Positions 23,070 to 33,798 of a stretch of 64,000 nt of DNA are shown here, piece after piece (positions within the stretch are counted from its first letter, which is position 1; each line of letters starts with the position of its first letter). Both the position numbers and the translations under genes were made by a program. The notes below the pieces were generated by a model, which saw only the letters and a list, made by a program, of their open reading frames with translations, made no database searches and was not told the DNA's origin. The stretch comes from Xestospongia bergquistia (taxonomy: Eukaryota; Porifera; Demospongiae; Haplosclerida; Petrosiidae). The stretch lies in assembly GCA_963965975.1 (NCBI GenBank), contig OZ014416.1, positions 3,348,001-3,412,000 of the forward strand, in the 5' to 3' direction.

Positions 23070-24800
23070 CTTCTTTAATAGCCTAGGTTATCCTCTGGAG
23101 GAAAAAAGCCAAGGAATAGGCACTACAAGCGGTGGAGTGAGACCCAGTTACGTATAGCAGCAAAGGACGTGGCTAAAGGACGATTTACTCTTAGAAAAGC
23201 TGCTGAAATGTATGATGTGCCAAAGTCAAGATTATGGGACAGAGTGTCTGGTAATGTCTCTTTTGGTGCTCACAGTGGACCCCCTCGATACTTAAATGAC
23301 ATTGAAGAAGAAGAACTAGTAACATTTTTGGTAGGTTCAGCTAAAATTGGCTTCGCTCGGACAAAGGAACAAGTTCTTTGTATTGTTAGAGCAGCACTAG
23401 CAAAGAAACGTCAATGTGAAGTTGAAGATGTCAATGTCATTACTGGTTGGTGGGGCTCATTTGTGAAGCGGCATCCAAATCTACGATTAAGATATGGATC
23501 CAAATTAGCATATCGTAGAGCTATTGCAGCTAACCCAGATGTCATAAATCGATATTTTGACTTGCTTGAAGAAACATTGAAGTCTAATAATTTTCTTGAA
23601 TGACCAATGCTGATTTTTAACTGTGATGAGAGCGGGTTCCTATTGGAACATAAACCTGGCAAAATAATTGGAGTACAAGGTCAGAGAGATATTTCCTGTA
23701 TTACTAGTGGTGATAAAGCCCAAATTACTGTTTTGTCAGCATGCAGTGCTTCTGGTTACCTTTTGCCTCCGATGATAATTTTTGATCGGAAAAAACTCAA
23801 GCCCAATTTCACAAAAGGAGAAATCTCAGGTACTGCATAAGGGGTGTCTAAAAATAGATGGATAGATTCCGAATTGTTTCAGGAATGGTTTACTAATCAC
23901 TTCTTACTTCACATCCCTCCACAGCGACCCATCTTGTTACTCCTGGATGGACATTCTTCACATTACCAACCTCAATTGATCAGGACAGCTGCTGCAAATC
24001 AGATCATCTTATTTTGCTTGCCACCTCATACAACTCATTGGTGTCAACCATTGGACAGGTCATGTTTTAGCCCCTTAAAAAAGGCATACAATAATGAGTG
24101 TCATCTCTACATGTCCTGTAATCCTGGGAAAGCTGTTAATAGATTTAATTTCACCGAAACGTTTAGTCGAGCCTGGACAAAGGCGATGACACCAGCTAAT
24201 ATTGTTGCTGGGTTTAGATCCACTGGTATATACCCCCTCAACAGGTATGCAGTATTACGTTACTTGCAACTTGAGGAGGATGGGAAAATAGATATGATAA
24301 CCTCCAAGATGAGACTGTTTCTTCCTCTGTATAGCCCAGCTAAATCTCATCCTCATACCTGTATTACTTCCGATAGTGAAAGCATTGATTATTATGAGAA
24401 AGACACTTGTAGTGAAGACAGTACCTGTGGTTACTATGGTAACTTTTCTGAAGACGAAGATTACATTACAAAAGTTCAGCCATCTACTCTTCATGATTTT
24501 CTTACTTTACCTCAGCTACCAAGTAATGAGAAAAAGACAAACCACAGTGCTCGTGTTTTAACAAGTTCTGAAAATCTTCAGTTGATAAGAGAAAAAGAAA
24601 TGAAGAAAGCAGATGAATTAAAAGCTAAAGATCTTAGAAAGCAACAGCGAGAAAAGAAGGCAATGGAACGAGAACAGAAAAAGAAGGAGGTAGAGGAGAG
24701 AAAGCTTAAAAGAGCAGTTGAAAAAGCCGAGAAAGAGAGACAAAAGAAAGAAAAAAAACAAAGTGAACAGAGTACATCAAAATTTGATTTTACAGAATAA
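23070..24800 (+). pseudogene. Pogo/Tigger-like (DDE_1) transposase, main exon
   Basis: One frame throughout, open upstream of 23169 to about 23070 with no in-frame ATG seen, so the start is probably in an upstream exon. Domains in order: HTH_psq (RKAAEMYDVPKSRLWDRV), a CENP-B/Tc5-type second helix-turn-helix (about 23290-23560), DDE catalytic core with IFNCDESGF, LLLLDGHSSH and PPHTTHWCQPLD, then a long Lys/Glu coiled coil. Broken by TGA 23601-23603 and TAA 23838-23840, both in frame. A frame change near 24785-24800 precedes a conserved-looking RKYENGYDLPD...KWKKIFHPEE tail ending at a GTAAGT donor (24963). Transposases of this family cut and paste at TA. Confidence 0.88.
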
Positions 24801-24802
24801 AG

Positions 24803-25998
24803 CACAGTCGGTTTTCTAGGAAGTATGAGAATGGTTATGATCTACCTGACATCAGATATGAAAAATGGAAAAAAATATTCCATCCTGAAGAATTATCTTT
24901 AGATGCTACAGCATGTAAATCCAGTGATGGAGACATCAGTCTCAGTGTAGTAGATGAGAATAGTAAGTGATACAGCCTGAGGTTAATTATACTTTGAATT
25001 TATGGCTTGCTATTTTAGAAAGTGCACTAGAACAGTCACCAAAAGTTCTCAAATTTCCAGTATGTGTAATGTATATATATATTTTAGTATTTTTGAGTTA
25101 ATTATCCTTGTTACAGGGAGGAAGAGATGTACCAGAAGTACTAGCAAGAGAAGTGAAGAAGAGATAGGACTCTATGAATATGACAAGAATGGACTCAGTG
25201 ATAATGGTATGTGACATTATATTATAATTAACCCTTTAATAGTGGCTTGCCATTTTAGAAACTACACTAGAGCAGTCAAAGACATTACCTAAAAATTCTC
25301 AAATTTCCAGTATGTGTAATGTATATATATTGAAGTATTTAAAAGTTAATTATCCTTGTTACAGGGAGGAAGAGATGTACCAGAAATACTAGCAAGAGAA
25401 GTGAAGAAGAGATAGGACTCAACGAATATGACAAGAATGGACTCAGTGATAATGGTATGTGACATTATGTTATAATTAACCCTTTAATAGTGGCTTGCCA
25501 TGTTAGAAACTACACTAGAGCAGTCAAAGACATTACCTAAAAATTCTCAAATTTCCAGTATGTGTAATGTATATATATTGAAGTATTTTAAAGTTAATTA
25601 TCCTTGTTACAGGGAGGAAGAGATGTACCAAAAGTACTAGCAAGAGAACTTAAAAAAAGATAGGACTCAGTGAATATGACAAGAATGGACTCAGTGATAA
25701 TGGTATGTGACATTATACTATAATTAACACTTTAATAGTGGCTTGCCATTTTAGAAACTACACTAGAGCAGTCAAAGAATAACCTGACAACCAGTATGAA
25801 AATATTCACAATATAATAATACAATTCATGTATTTCATTACAGAAAAACTATCAGCATGTTCTAATAATTTATGTTTTCACACTAAAGCGACTAATTGGG
25901 TGGAATGTGAAAAATGTTTCCAGTGGTACCACATGGTATGTGTTGGGATCAAGAAAGAAAAATCACTAAATTTTGTTTGTTTTATGTGTGACATATAA
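24803..25998 (+). pseudogene. Downstream exons of the transposase: triplicated module and C-terminal PHD finger
   Basis: After the 24963 donor come pairs of short exons, each with AG acceptor and GTATGT donor: 25019-25059 + 25117-25206; 25259-25309 + 25365-25454; 25507-25557 + 25613-25702; and a decayed start near 25755. Intact pairs are 51 + 90 nt, phase-compatible, encoding a basic Ser/Arg/Lys segment (RKRCTR-TSKRSEEEIG) and YDKNGLSDN. The last exon, 25844-25998, is in phase and encodes a PHD-type zinc finger (C-x4-C, WVECEKCFQWYHMVC, FVCFMC) ending at TAA. Unit 1 has lost 10 nt and unit 3 has an in-frame TAA, so the copy is decayed. Confidence 0.75.
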
Positions 25999-26436
25999 TA
26001 ATTAACTACTAGACTTTTTGTAGTAAAATTATTTTTTCATGCACAGTGAATTTGAATAATTAATAAACAGTATTTGTGATTGTCAAATTTGAGTTAATAA
26101 ATATCAAGAACTTATCACCTACTTTAGAAAAGAACTTCTCTTAAATGTCCGTTTATTCGTCCATGAGTTCATGTATTCAAAGAGATGTATATTCAGAACT
26201 GTACGTAGAAATTTCTCCAAATTTTGACAGTAAATTCTTTACATATTATATACTGTTCAAAAGCAGAGATAACGTTCAAGCTATAATTGTTATCAAGATA
26301 TGGTCATCGTTCAAATCTACATAAGAATTCCGTTTTATCATGATCTCAAGTGTACAGGATATATGCTTGTAAATTCTGCAAAAAGATTTCTTTTTCAGTA
26401 TATTCTTTGCAATAACTATATGATGGATTGGGGCAC

Positions 26437-26465
26437 TCGAAGCTGGTGTCGAAAGTCAGCTTCGA
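26437..26465. other. Subterminal hairpin in the Tigger-like element
   Basis: TCGAAGCTG (26437-26445) and CAGCTTCGA (26457-26465) form a perfect 9-bp stem with an 11-nt loop about 60 bp inside the right terminus. Confidence 0.5.
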
Positions 26466-26526
26466 ATGCTCTGTTTATTTAAAAACAGTAAAAACACCAG
26501 AGTGTCCGATCATTGAGCCACGCCTC

Positions 26527-27257
26527 TAATGGGACTAACTAACTAAACTGCAAATAACAGTTTAGTAAGTTGGTTTGCATTAATGCTCTAAAGTCTTTAA
26601 GTTGAAGACTTTAGAAGGTTTAGACTATTGAGTGAAGTTTATAAAGTAAACTGCACAGTCTAAAGGACTTAATGTGACTAACTAAATAAACGGCTCTTAA
26701 AAGTTTAGTAAGTTGGTTTGCGTTAACGCTCTAAAGTCATTAATTTAAAGGACTTTAGAAGGTTTAGACTATTGAGTGAAGTTTATAAAGTAAACTGCTC
26801 AGTCTAAAGGACTAAATGGGACTAACTAAATAAAGTGCAATTTACAGTTTAGTAAGTTGGTTTGCTTTAACGCTTTAAAGTCTTTACTTTTAAGACTTTA
26901 GAAGGTTTAGACTATTGCGTGAAGATTATAAAGTAAATTGTTCAGTCTAAAGGACTTAATGGGACTAACTAAAGAAACTGCTATTAACAGTTTAGTAAGT
27001 TGGTTTGCATTAAGGGTCTAAAGTCTTTAATTTAAAGACTTTAGAAGGTTTAGACTATTGAGTGAAGTTTATAAAGTAAACTGCTCAGTCTAAAAGAGTT
27101 AACGTTACTAACTAAATAAACTGCAATTAACATTTTAGTAAGTTGGTTTGAATTAACGCTCTAAAGTCTTTAATTTTAAGATTTTAGAAGGCTTAGACTA
27201 TTGAGTGAAGTTTATAAAGTAAACTGCTCAGTCTAAAGGATTTAATGGTACTAACTA
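26527..27257 (+). repeat. Satellite array, second segment
   Basis: Continuation of the 18389-21787 array in the same orientation. It begins at the TA duplication of the Tigger-like element and ends at the TA target of the next insertion. Confidence 0.93.
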
Positions 27258-28051
27258 TACTCTGTCTGAGTTGAGAAAAGCCCTTTATTAAAAAAAAGGT
27301 GTTTTATGCATGGAATGTAACTTGAGGTATTTCCTCGCCTGTTAGCGCTGAAGTACGTGTTAAGTGTTTTCATTATTTGTTCACGTGGATGTCATGCGAA
27401 CTCACCACGTTTTTTCTCATGCTTGTAAGTGGATAAAGATTGCGATCACACACAAAGGAGGTTGCTGTGAATGTCTATGAATATTTCGAGGAACTTGGCA
27501 GGCGCAAACGGACTGAAGGATCTCTGAAACAAACCTGTGATGCCCCAGGACTTTCACGTTCCAGTATCAATCTGACAGTTCTGATGACGAATGATTTTAG
27601 ACATTTTCAGTTTTCCTTATTTGTCAAAAGGTTTTTTTCAAAACAATGTTGGCTTTATAGCTGCCCAAAATTGCAAAAGACGATACCTGGTTATCATTTT
27701 AATAGTATAATTTATACAAAGGCATTTATTTTTATAATTAGAATTGTAATTTTGACTTGCCACGTGATAGTCGGCTGGCTTCTCGGTGATAGTTGGCTGA
27801 CTTTTCGAGGTGAAAATCGATTTTTGTTATCTGCTCGAAGGTGTGCAATTTAAAGTATGCAAAAGGGATGGCATTCAAAATGTATGGAGTTTTATAGTTT
27901 GATACTTTATCGTAGCACTAGAGAGCCAAATTTTATATATAAAATGCGCGTTTGCAAGCTGAATCGATTGGTGCAAGTCCCATGTGGATAGCACGTAAAA
28001 CGGCAAAGTTATTCACATGTCTGTGTGGCTTTTCTCAACTCGGACAGAGTA
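27258..28051 (+). mobile_element. Non-autonomous Tc1-like transposon inserted in the satellite
   Basis: 794 bp. Left end TACTCTGTCTGAGTTGAG... and right end ...CTCAACTCGGACAGAGTA are inverted repeats of 25 bp with one mismatch. Flanking TA (27256-27257 and 28052-28053), when collapsed, restores the satellite phrase 'actaactaaataaac'. It encodes only the N-terminal part of a transposase, so it is an internal-deletion derivative. Confidence 0.88.
27440..27590 (+). pseudogene. Tc1-like transposase N-terminal fragment
   Basis: The frame encodes KEVAVNVYEYFEELGRRKR followed by QTCDAPGLSRSSI. This resembles the amphipathic helix plus helix-turn-helix start of animal Tc1-like (DDE_3) transposases, which usually reads 'NVxxYFExEK...TAEATGxSxxTV'. 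The frame stays open to 27853 but nothing catalytic follows. Confidence 0.55.
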
Positions 28052-28200
28052 TAAATAAACTGCTATTAACAGTTTAGTAAGTTTGTTTGTGTTAACGCTC
28101 TGAAGTCTTTAATTTAAAGACTTTAGAAGGTTTAGACTGTTGATTGAAGTTTATAAAGTAAATTGCTCAGTCTAAAAGACTTAAAGGGACTAAATATATA
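28052..28200 (+). repeat. Satellite array, third segment, last forward monomer
   Basis: One forward-orientation monomer between the Tc1-like element and the orientation switch. Confidence 0.9.
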
Positions 28201-30130
28201 AAGGGACTATTGGGTGTACTTTTTAAAGTAGTCTAAACCTTCTAAAGTCTTTAAATTAAAGACTTTAGAGCGTTAATGGAAAGAAACTTAATAAACTGTT
28301 AATGGCAGTTTATTTAGTCAGTCCCTTTAAGTCCTTTAGTCTGAGCAGTTTACTTTATAAAGTTAACTCTACAGTCTCAACCTTCTAAAGTCATTGAATT
28401 AAAAACTTTAGAAGGTTAATGAAACAAAGTTAATAAGCTTTTTATGGCAGTTTATTTACTTAGTCCCTTTAAGTCCCTTAGTCTATGCAGTTTATTTTAT
28501 AAACTAAACTCAATAGTCGAAACCTTATAAAGTCTTTAAATTAAAGACTTTAGAGCGTTAATGCAAACAAACTTAATAAACTGTTACACACCAACTTAGT
28601 AAACTGTTAAATGCAGCTTATTTAGTTGGTCCCTTTAAGTCCTTTAGTCTGAACAGATTACTTTAGAAAGTTCACTCAATAGTCTAAACCTTCTAAAGTT
28701 TTTAAATTAAAGACTTTAGTGCTTTAATACAAACCAACTTAATAAACCGTTAATTGATGTTTATTTAGTTAGTCCCTTTAAGTCCTTTAGTCTGAGCAGT
28801 TTCCTTTTTAAAGTACACCCAATAGTCTAAACCTTCTAAAGTCTTTAAATTAAAGACTTTAAAGCGTTAATGCAAACAAACTTAATAAACTGTTAATGGT
28901 AGTTTATTTAGTTAGTCGTTTTAAGGCCTTTAGTCTCAGCAGTTTATTTTATAACCTTAAGTCAATAGTCTAAACTTCTAAAGTCTTTAATTTAAAGACA
29001 TTAGAGCGTTATTGGAAACAAACTTGATAAAATGTTAATTCCAGTTTATTTAGTTAGTCCCTTTAAGTCTTTTATTTTGAGCAGTTTACTTTATAAAATT
29101 CACTCAATAATCTAAACCTTCTAAAGTCTTTAAATTAAAGACTTTAGAGCATTAATGCAAACAAACTTAATAAACTGTTAATGGCAGTTTATTTAGTTAG
29201 TCGGTTTAAGTCCTTTAGTCTTTGCAGTTTACTTAATAAACTGAAATCAATAGCCTAACCCTCTTAAAGTCTTTAAATTAAAGACTTGAATGTTTTAATA
29301 CACACCAACTTAGTAAACAATTAATTGCAGCTTATTTGGTTGGTCCCTTTAACTCCTTTAGTCTGAACAGATTACTTTAGAAAGTTCACTCAATAGTCTA
29401 AACCTTCTAAAGTCTTTAAATTAAAGACTTTAGAGCATTAATGCAAACAAACTCGACAAACTGTTAATGGCAGTTTACTTAGTTAGTCCCTTTAAGTCCT
29501 TCAGTCTGAGCAGTTTACTTTTTAAAATTTACTCAACAGTCTAAACCTTCTAAAGTCTTTAATTTAAAGATTTAAAATTGTTATTGCAAACAAACTTAAT
29601 AAACTGTTAATGGCAGTTTACTTAGTTAGTCCCTTTAAGTCCTTTAGTCTGAGCAGTTTACTATTTGAAATTTACTCAACAGTCTAAGCCTTCTGAAGTC
29701 CTTAAATTAAAGACTTAGACTGTTAATGCAAACAAAGTTAATAAGCTGTTAATGGCAGTTTATTTACTTAGTCCCTTTAAGTCCCTTAGTCTCAGCAGTT
29801 TATTTTATAAACTAAACTCAATAGTCTAAACCTTCTAAAGTCTTTAAATTAAAGACTTTAGAGCATTAATGCGAAGAAACTAAATATATTGTTAATGGCA
29901 GTTTATTTATTTAGTCCCTTTAAGTCCTTTAGTCCTAGCAATTTACTTTATAAAGTTAACTCAATAAAATGCAAAGTGCTTAGACTAAAGGACTTAAAGA
30001 AACTAACTAAATGAACAGCAGTGAACATTTTTTAATTAAACTGCCTAGGTTAAAGGACTCAGAGAGTATAACTCAATAAACTGCAATTGACAGTTTATTA
30101 AGTTCATTTCCATTAAATCTTGAAACTCTT
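28201..30130 (-). repeat. Satellite array, inverted segment
   Basis: The same monomer on the opposite strand ('gtctaaaccttctaaagtc', 'gcaaacaaacttaataaact', 'agtccctttaagtcctttag', 'ctgagcagtttactttat'). About 13 monomers, decaying after 29950. Confidence 0.93.
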
Positions 30131-30758
30131 TAATTTAAAGGATTGTTAGGGTTTACAGTATTTTGGTAAACTTAACAATGCGAACTACTTACAATAATGG
30201 GTTTATACTTACCACTGCAAACTATTTGCAATAAAGGCTTAAAGACATTTAGTCTATCAACTGGAATAGAGTCTTCTATTGCTAAAATGTATATTTTAAT
30301 GTGTATATTTTTTGTGGAAATTGCAGTTTTTTAAAAACTTTTTTCTATGTTTTTGGTGCCAAAATATACAAGTCCTAATTTTTTTTGTGCCAAAAATATG
30401 TGTTTTAACCCTTGTTTAAAACTTTTTTGGCAGCAAAATGTGTCAGTTGTCACAGCCTCTTTAAAAAGCATTTTAGTGCGAAAATTGCACATGTTTTAAA
30501 TCCTTTTGCTAATTTTTTTAGGTGCCCAAAATGCCGATATTTGAAAACCCATTTTGCTAAAAAAAGGAACAGGTATTTATGTGAACCCTTTAACGGTTGG
30601 TTGCGTAATTATGAGCAGGCGGATGCAATTATTGAGTGGGTGGAATCGCAATTTTGCACAGTAACTATTACCGAGGCACCTGGACTTTTTTCGAAAGCAA
30701 GAACGTGAATATGATTGCAATCACTGGTTTGTAAAGCTATCAACATGGCTAAAGCGTC
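30131..30758. other. AT-rich DNA with TTTTGGTGCCAAAA-type repeats
   Basis: Scattered copies of a 'tttttggtgccaaaatat' phrase, similar to 35820-37100. A 98-codon frame at 30412-30708 has several Cys residues but no recognisable domain. Confidence 0.35.
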
Positions 30759-32640
30759 ATGGCATTGACAAGCAGAAGGTTTATACAGTTGCCTTCTGAC
30801 CCAGACCTCCTTTTACAGTGTATTGATGGTGCTGAAAGTGACTATTCAGACAGTGATTTCTACAGCTACATTGATGAAGAAGAAGCACTGACAGATCTTT
30901 TGCAAAGCCATTTACTAGCAAGGCTGACTTCTGAAACCTTTGTACTAAAATGTAACTCTTCAGCTCCACCTTTACCAACAAGAAGCAGTTTCCTAGCTCC
31001 ACGTACACCCACGGATAAGATGATTTTACACACATGTTCAAATTAATAATAATTATTGTAGTTCATCCATTGGTTGCCACCTCTCCAGCAACAGCTTTGC
31101 CCAGTACTAGCACTACTGCTACAGCTAGCCTACCTATAGTTAACTAAAGACTACCAATAATAGCAAAGTAACTTTATAGTTCATCCATTTACTGCATCAC
31201 CTTGGCTTACTCTTGATATAACCAACAAACCACCACTTGCTTTCTTCAATCTATACTTTTCATCAGCAGTAAAAGATTTGATCTTTGTGGAAACAGCTAC
31301 CTATCCTGTGTCAAATTGAATCTTACATGCATAATCATCCCAACGCTCTTGGTCATGACTGGAGTAGAAATCTGATAAAGCATGAGGAAGTTGACCCATT
31401 ACTAGCCATAATAATTACAAAGTGGCTAGTTAGATATCTGTCTGTGAAGTATTCATTATAACCAAGGAAATAGATTGATATGAATTGCAAGTTTTATTTA
31501 TTACACTTACTTGTAATTGTAATTTTATTAGGAAGCCCTAAAAATTTGTGAATTTCCTGTACAACTTACTTATTTGTAGATCATACTGGAGCAGCAAATG
31601 GTCATTTCATAGTGATATAGTCAGTCATATCATGCAGAAGGTTTGAATTATTGATGAAATCTTGATCAGCTTAACGAGTCATTCTAGTTGGTTTATATTC
31701 CCAATAGAGAAATTGCTGTTGATGAGAGTATCATTGGACACAAAGGAAGACTCTCGTGGTTCTAGTACATGCTCAAGAAGCCCACTAAATGGGATATTAT
31801 ACTTACTATAATGGTTGTTAACGAGTCATACAGGAAAAGAGAAGATGGTGTCCCTGAGCAAGGGCTACCGTACAAAGTGATCTCATGTCTCCTTTATCAA
31901 TAAGTGGATATCATGTGTGTACCAATATACACTTTTCGCTGAATCAGAAGGGATTGAGTAGAGAATTTCAATTAGCAAAATTAACAAATGGTAAAAAGTA
32001 ACAATCAACTGTACTTACGTTAGCCTAAAATGTAAGATATAGGTTAAGTCTATTCTTATTATGCAACAGATGGATTTTCGTGTCCGAAGTGGTCTGACAA
32101 GCTAGTGGTACACATGTTATCAACCTTGCATAATGAAAATATGATAGATAAGCGGAGGAGAACCAGAGCAGTAGATGGAGGAGTAGACGTGGCAAAAGTA
32201 GTTGAAGAATACAATACGATATGGGCGGAGTCGACAAGTGCAATCAATTCCTACTATATTATGGATATGTACGCAGGTCAGGCAAGTAGTGGAAGAAAGT
32301 ATTATTTCACTTATTTGATGTATCCATTGTTAACACCAATATTTTGCACAATATAGTTGCTGAAAACCTTTACCACACATTGGCAGCCGGATACTAGACG
32401 GTCATAAATAACCAGTTGACAGAAGGCACATTGCCTCAACAACAGTACTTCCAATGAGATTGAGCGAACATGGATTTCCAGAACCTGTTCAAAAAGATGC
32501 ACCTTATGGAGTACGTCCCAGTCTAAAGTATGCAAGGCCCGAGGAAAAAAAGATCACAAAAACAGTACCAATGTAACATTTGTAAAACTCATTTGTATGT
32601 ACTCCCATTTTTTAAAGATTACCATACCATACCAAATTAC
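30759..32640 (+). pseudogene. Decayed piggyBac-like transposase 1
   Basis: Recognisable pieces in order across several frames: an acidic Ser/Asp/Tyr N-terminus (SDSDFYSYIDEEEAL), AFFNLYFSSAVKDLIFVET near 31228-31300, the first catalytic block AVDESIIGHKGRLSWF followed by KKPTKWDI near 31714-31800, KLVVHMLSTLHNENMIDK near 32100-32150, an SYYIMD-type block near 32250, RLSEHGFPE near 32460, and a Cys-rich tail near 32570-32640. These match the DDE_Tnp_1_7 (piggyBac) order. Many stops and frame changes make it dead. Confidence 0.7.
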
Positions 32641-32816
32641 ATTATGAATACTAAGAATCATCCTCATATACATCAATAACAATCTTTGTGTCTAGACTTT
32701 ATGTACGCTTGTGTAATAATATGTATAGACATTGTCATGAATCTTTCCAAATGGCCTTACGATAGTCCAATTTGATCATAGAAATCATAGAAAAATACAA
32801 GACTTCACACTGGTGT

Positions 32817-32880
32817 TGAAGAAATCATTAAACCTGTGATGATAGAGGACTACAATCAATACATGGGTGGGGTCAATCTA
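32817..32880 (+). pseudogene. Second piggyBac fragment (YNQYMGGV block)
   Basis: Encodes KPVMIEDYNQYMGGVNL, the third catalytic-Asp neighbourhood of piggyBac transposases. It lies downstream of the C-terminal Cys block of the previous copy, so it belongs to another insertion or a rearranged piece. Confidence 0.55.
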
Positions 32881-32930
32881 AGTTAAGTCTAAGTTAATCT
32901 ACTAGATTATATATATTTAATTATAATTAC

Positions 32931-32933
<3 letters not shown>

Positions 32934-32970
<37 letters not shown>
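32934..32970. repeat. (TA)n microsatellite
   Basis: Uninterrupted TA repeat. Confidence 0.95.
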
Positions 32971-32974
<4 letters not shown>

Positions 32975-33279
32975 CTATTCCTGATAACAAGAAAACACAC
33001 ACACTTACATTATACTTACATCAGCAATCAATTATAATGTATTGTTTCACTTTGCCATACTGTGTGTTGTGTCTATGTACACGCTTCTCTAACTGTCTCT
33101 GTGTATGTGTATTATAATATATTGCTCCACTTTGCCTGACTGTGTATTGTATCTATACATACATGCTTCTTTTCCTCTCTGTGTGTATATGCACTTACAT
33201 TATACATACACTACCAATCAGTTTTAATATATTCCCTGACTGTAAGTTGTCTCTACATGGACATACGTCTCTTCCTTTC

Positions 33280-33322
<43 letters not shown>

Positions 33323-33798
33323 TAGTGGTGTGTTTAGCAATGGGTCTTTATAGAAGATACTATATTCACCTAGTTTTAAATCATCCAAAAGGAAGATTAC
33401 AAGTTTCACTTTAAGTTTATAATACTATCAGCAAAGAAATGGCAGGCAAAACAGTAATATTATTACAAGAAAGAAAACTTACCTTGCTTTCTTTCCCAAT
33501 TGAAAGTTAACTCCACCCAAATAAATTGACAGGAAGTGATAGTGAGGTGTGTCAAAGAAACCCTTTGTTGTGCACTAGTTTACATTGTTTGGCTTAGAAC
33601 AAAGTATCAACAGACTCCCCACACAACAAAGAGATCAACTTTATGTTGATCATTAAGTGTTCGTAGCATACTACAGAGTTGAGCATCCATTTTATGGCTT
33701 TTATGGCTTTTCTTGTTGTTATGTAGCAACATCAACCTACCTACCCTGTCACACTAGTAACTTACCTGAAAGCATCATCTTGTTGCTAGAGTAAGCTT
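32971..33798. other. No supported gene; contains (GT)n at 33281-33319
   Basis: Related phrases ('acacttacattatac', 'atattgctccactttgcc') repeat at about 100 bp spacing between 33000 and 33250. The GT run produces spurious frames on both strands. Confidence 0.5.

Larger units (their letters stand above)
21788..26526 (+). mobile_element. Pogo/Tigger-like DNA transposon inserted in the satellite
   Basis: Left end GAGTCGAAATCAATGGACGG; right end, read inverted, GAGGCGTGGCTCAATGATCG: imperfect terminal inverted repeats of about 22 bp. TA flanks both sides (21786-21787, 26527-26528). Removing the element and one TA rejoins 'aaaggactTAatgggactaa', exactly the satellite monomer. Cargo is a CENP-B/pogo-type transposase with downstream exons ending in a PHD finger. 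Bases 21809-23080 and 25999-26436 show no coding sequence I can support. Confidence 0.88.

Noticed and set aside
23601-23840. Alternative genetic code to explain in-frame TGA/TAG/TAA in several elements
   Set aside because: All three stop codons occur as interruptions in different elements alongside frameshifts, and normal stops end other frames; ordinary decay explains them.
24578-24805. Minus-strand Ser/Phe-rich frame
   Set aside because: Antisense of the Lys/Glu coiled-coil part of the transposase.
18389-30130. Inverted satellite arrays as the arms of one giant foldback element
   Set aside because: Both inner elements have their own TA-flanked ends whose removal restores the monomer; no element boundary was found at the outer array edges.
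33142-33414. Cys/Val-rich frame
   Set aside because: Centred on a GT microsatellite; the antisense frame is equally open for the same reason.
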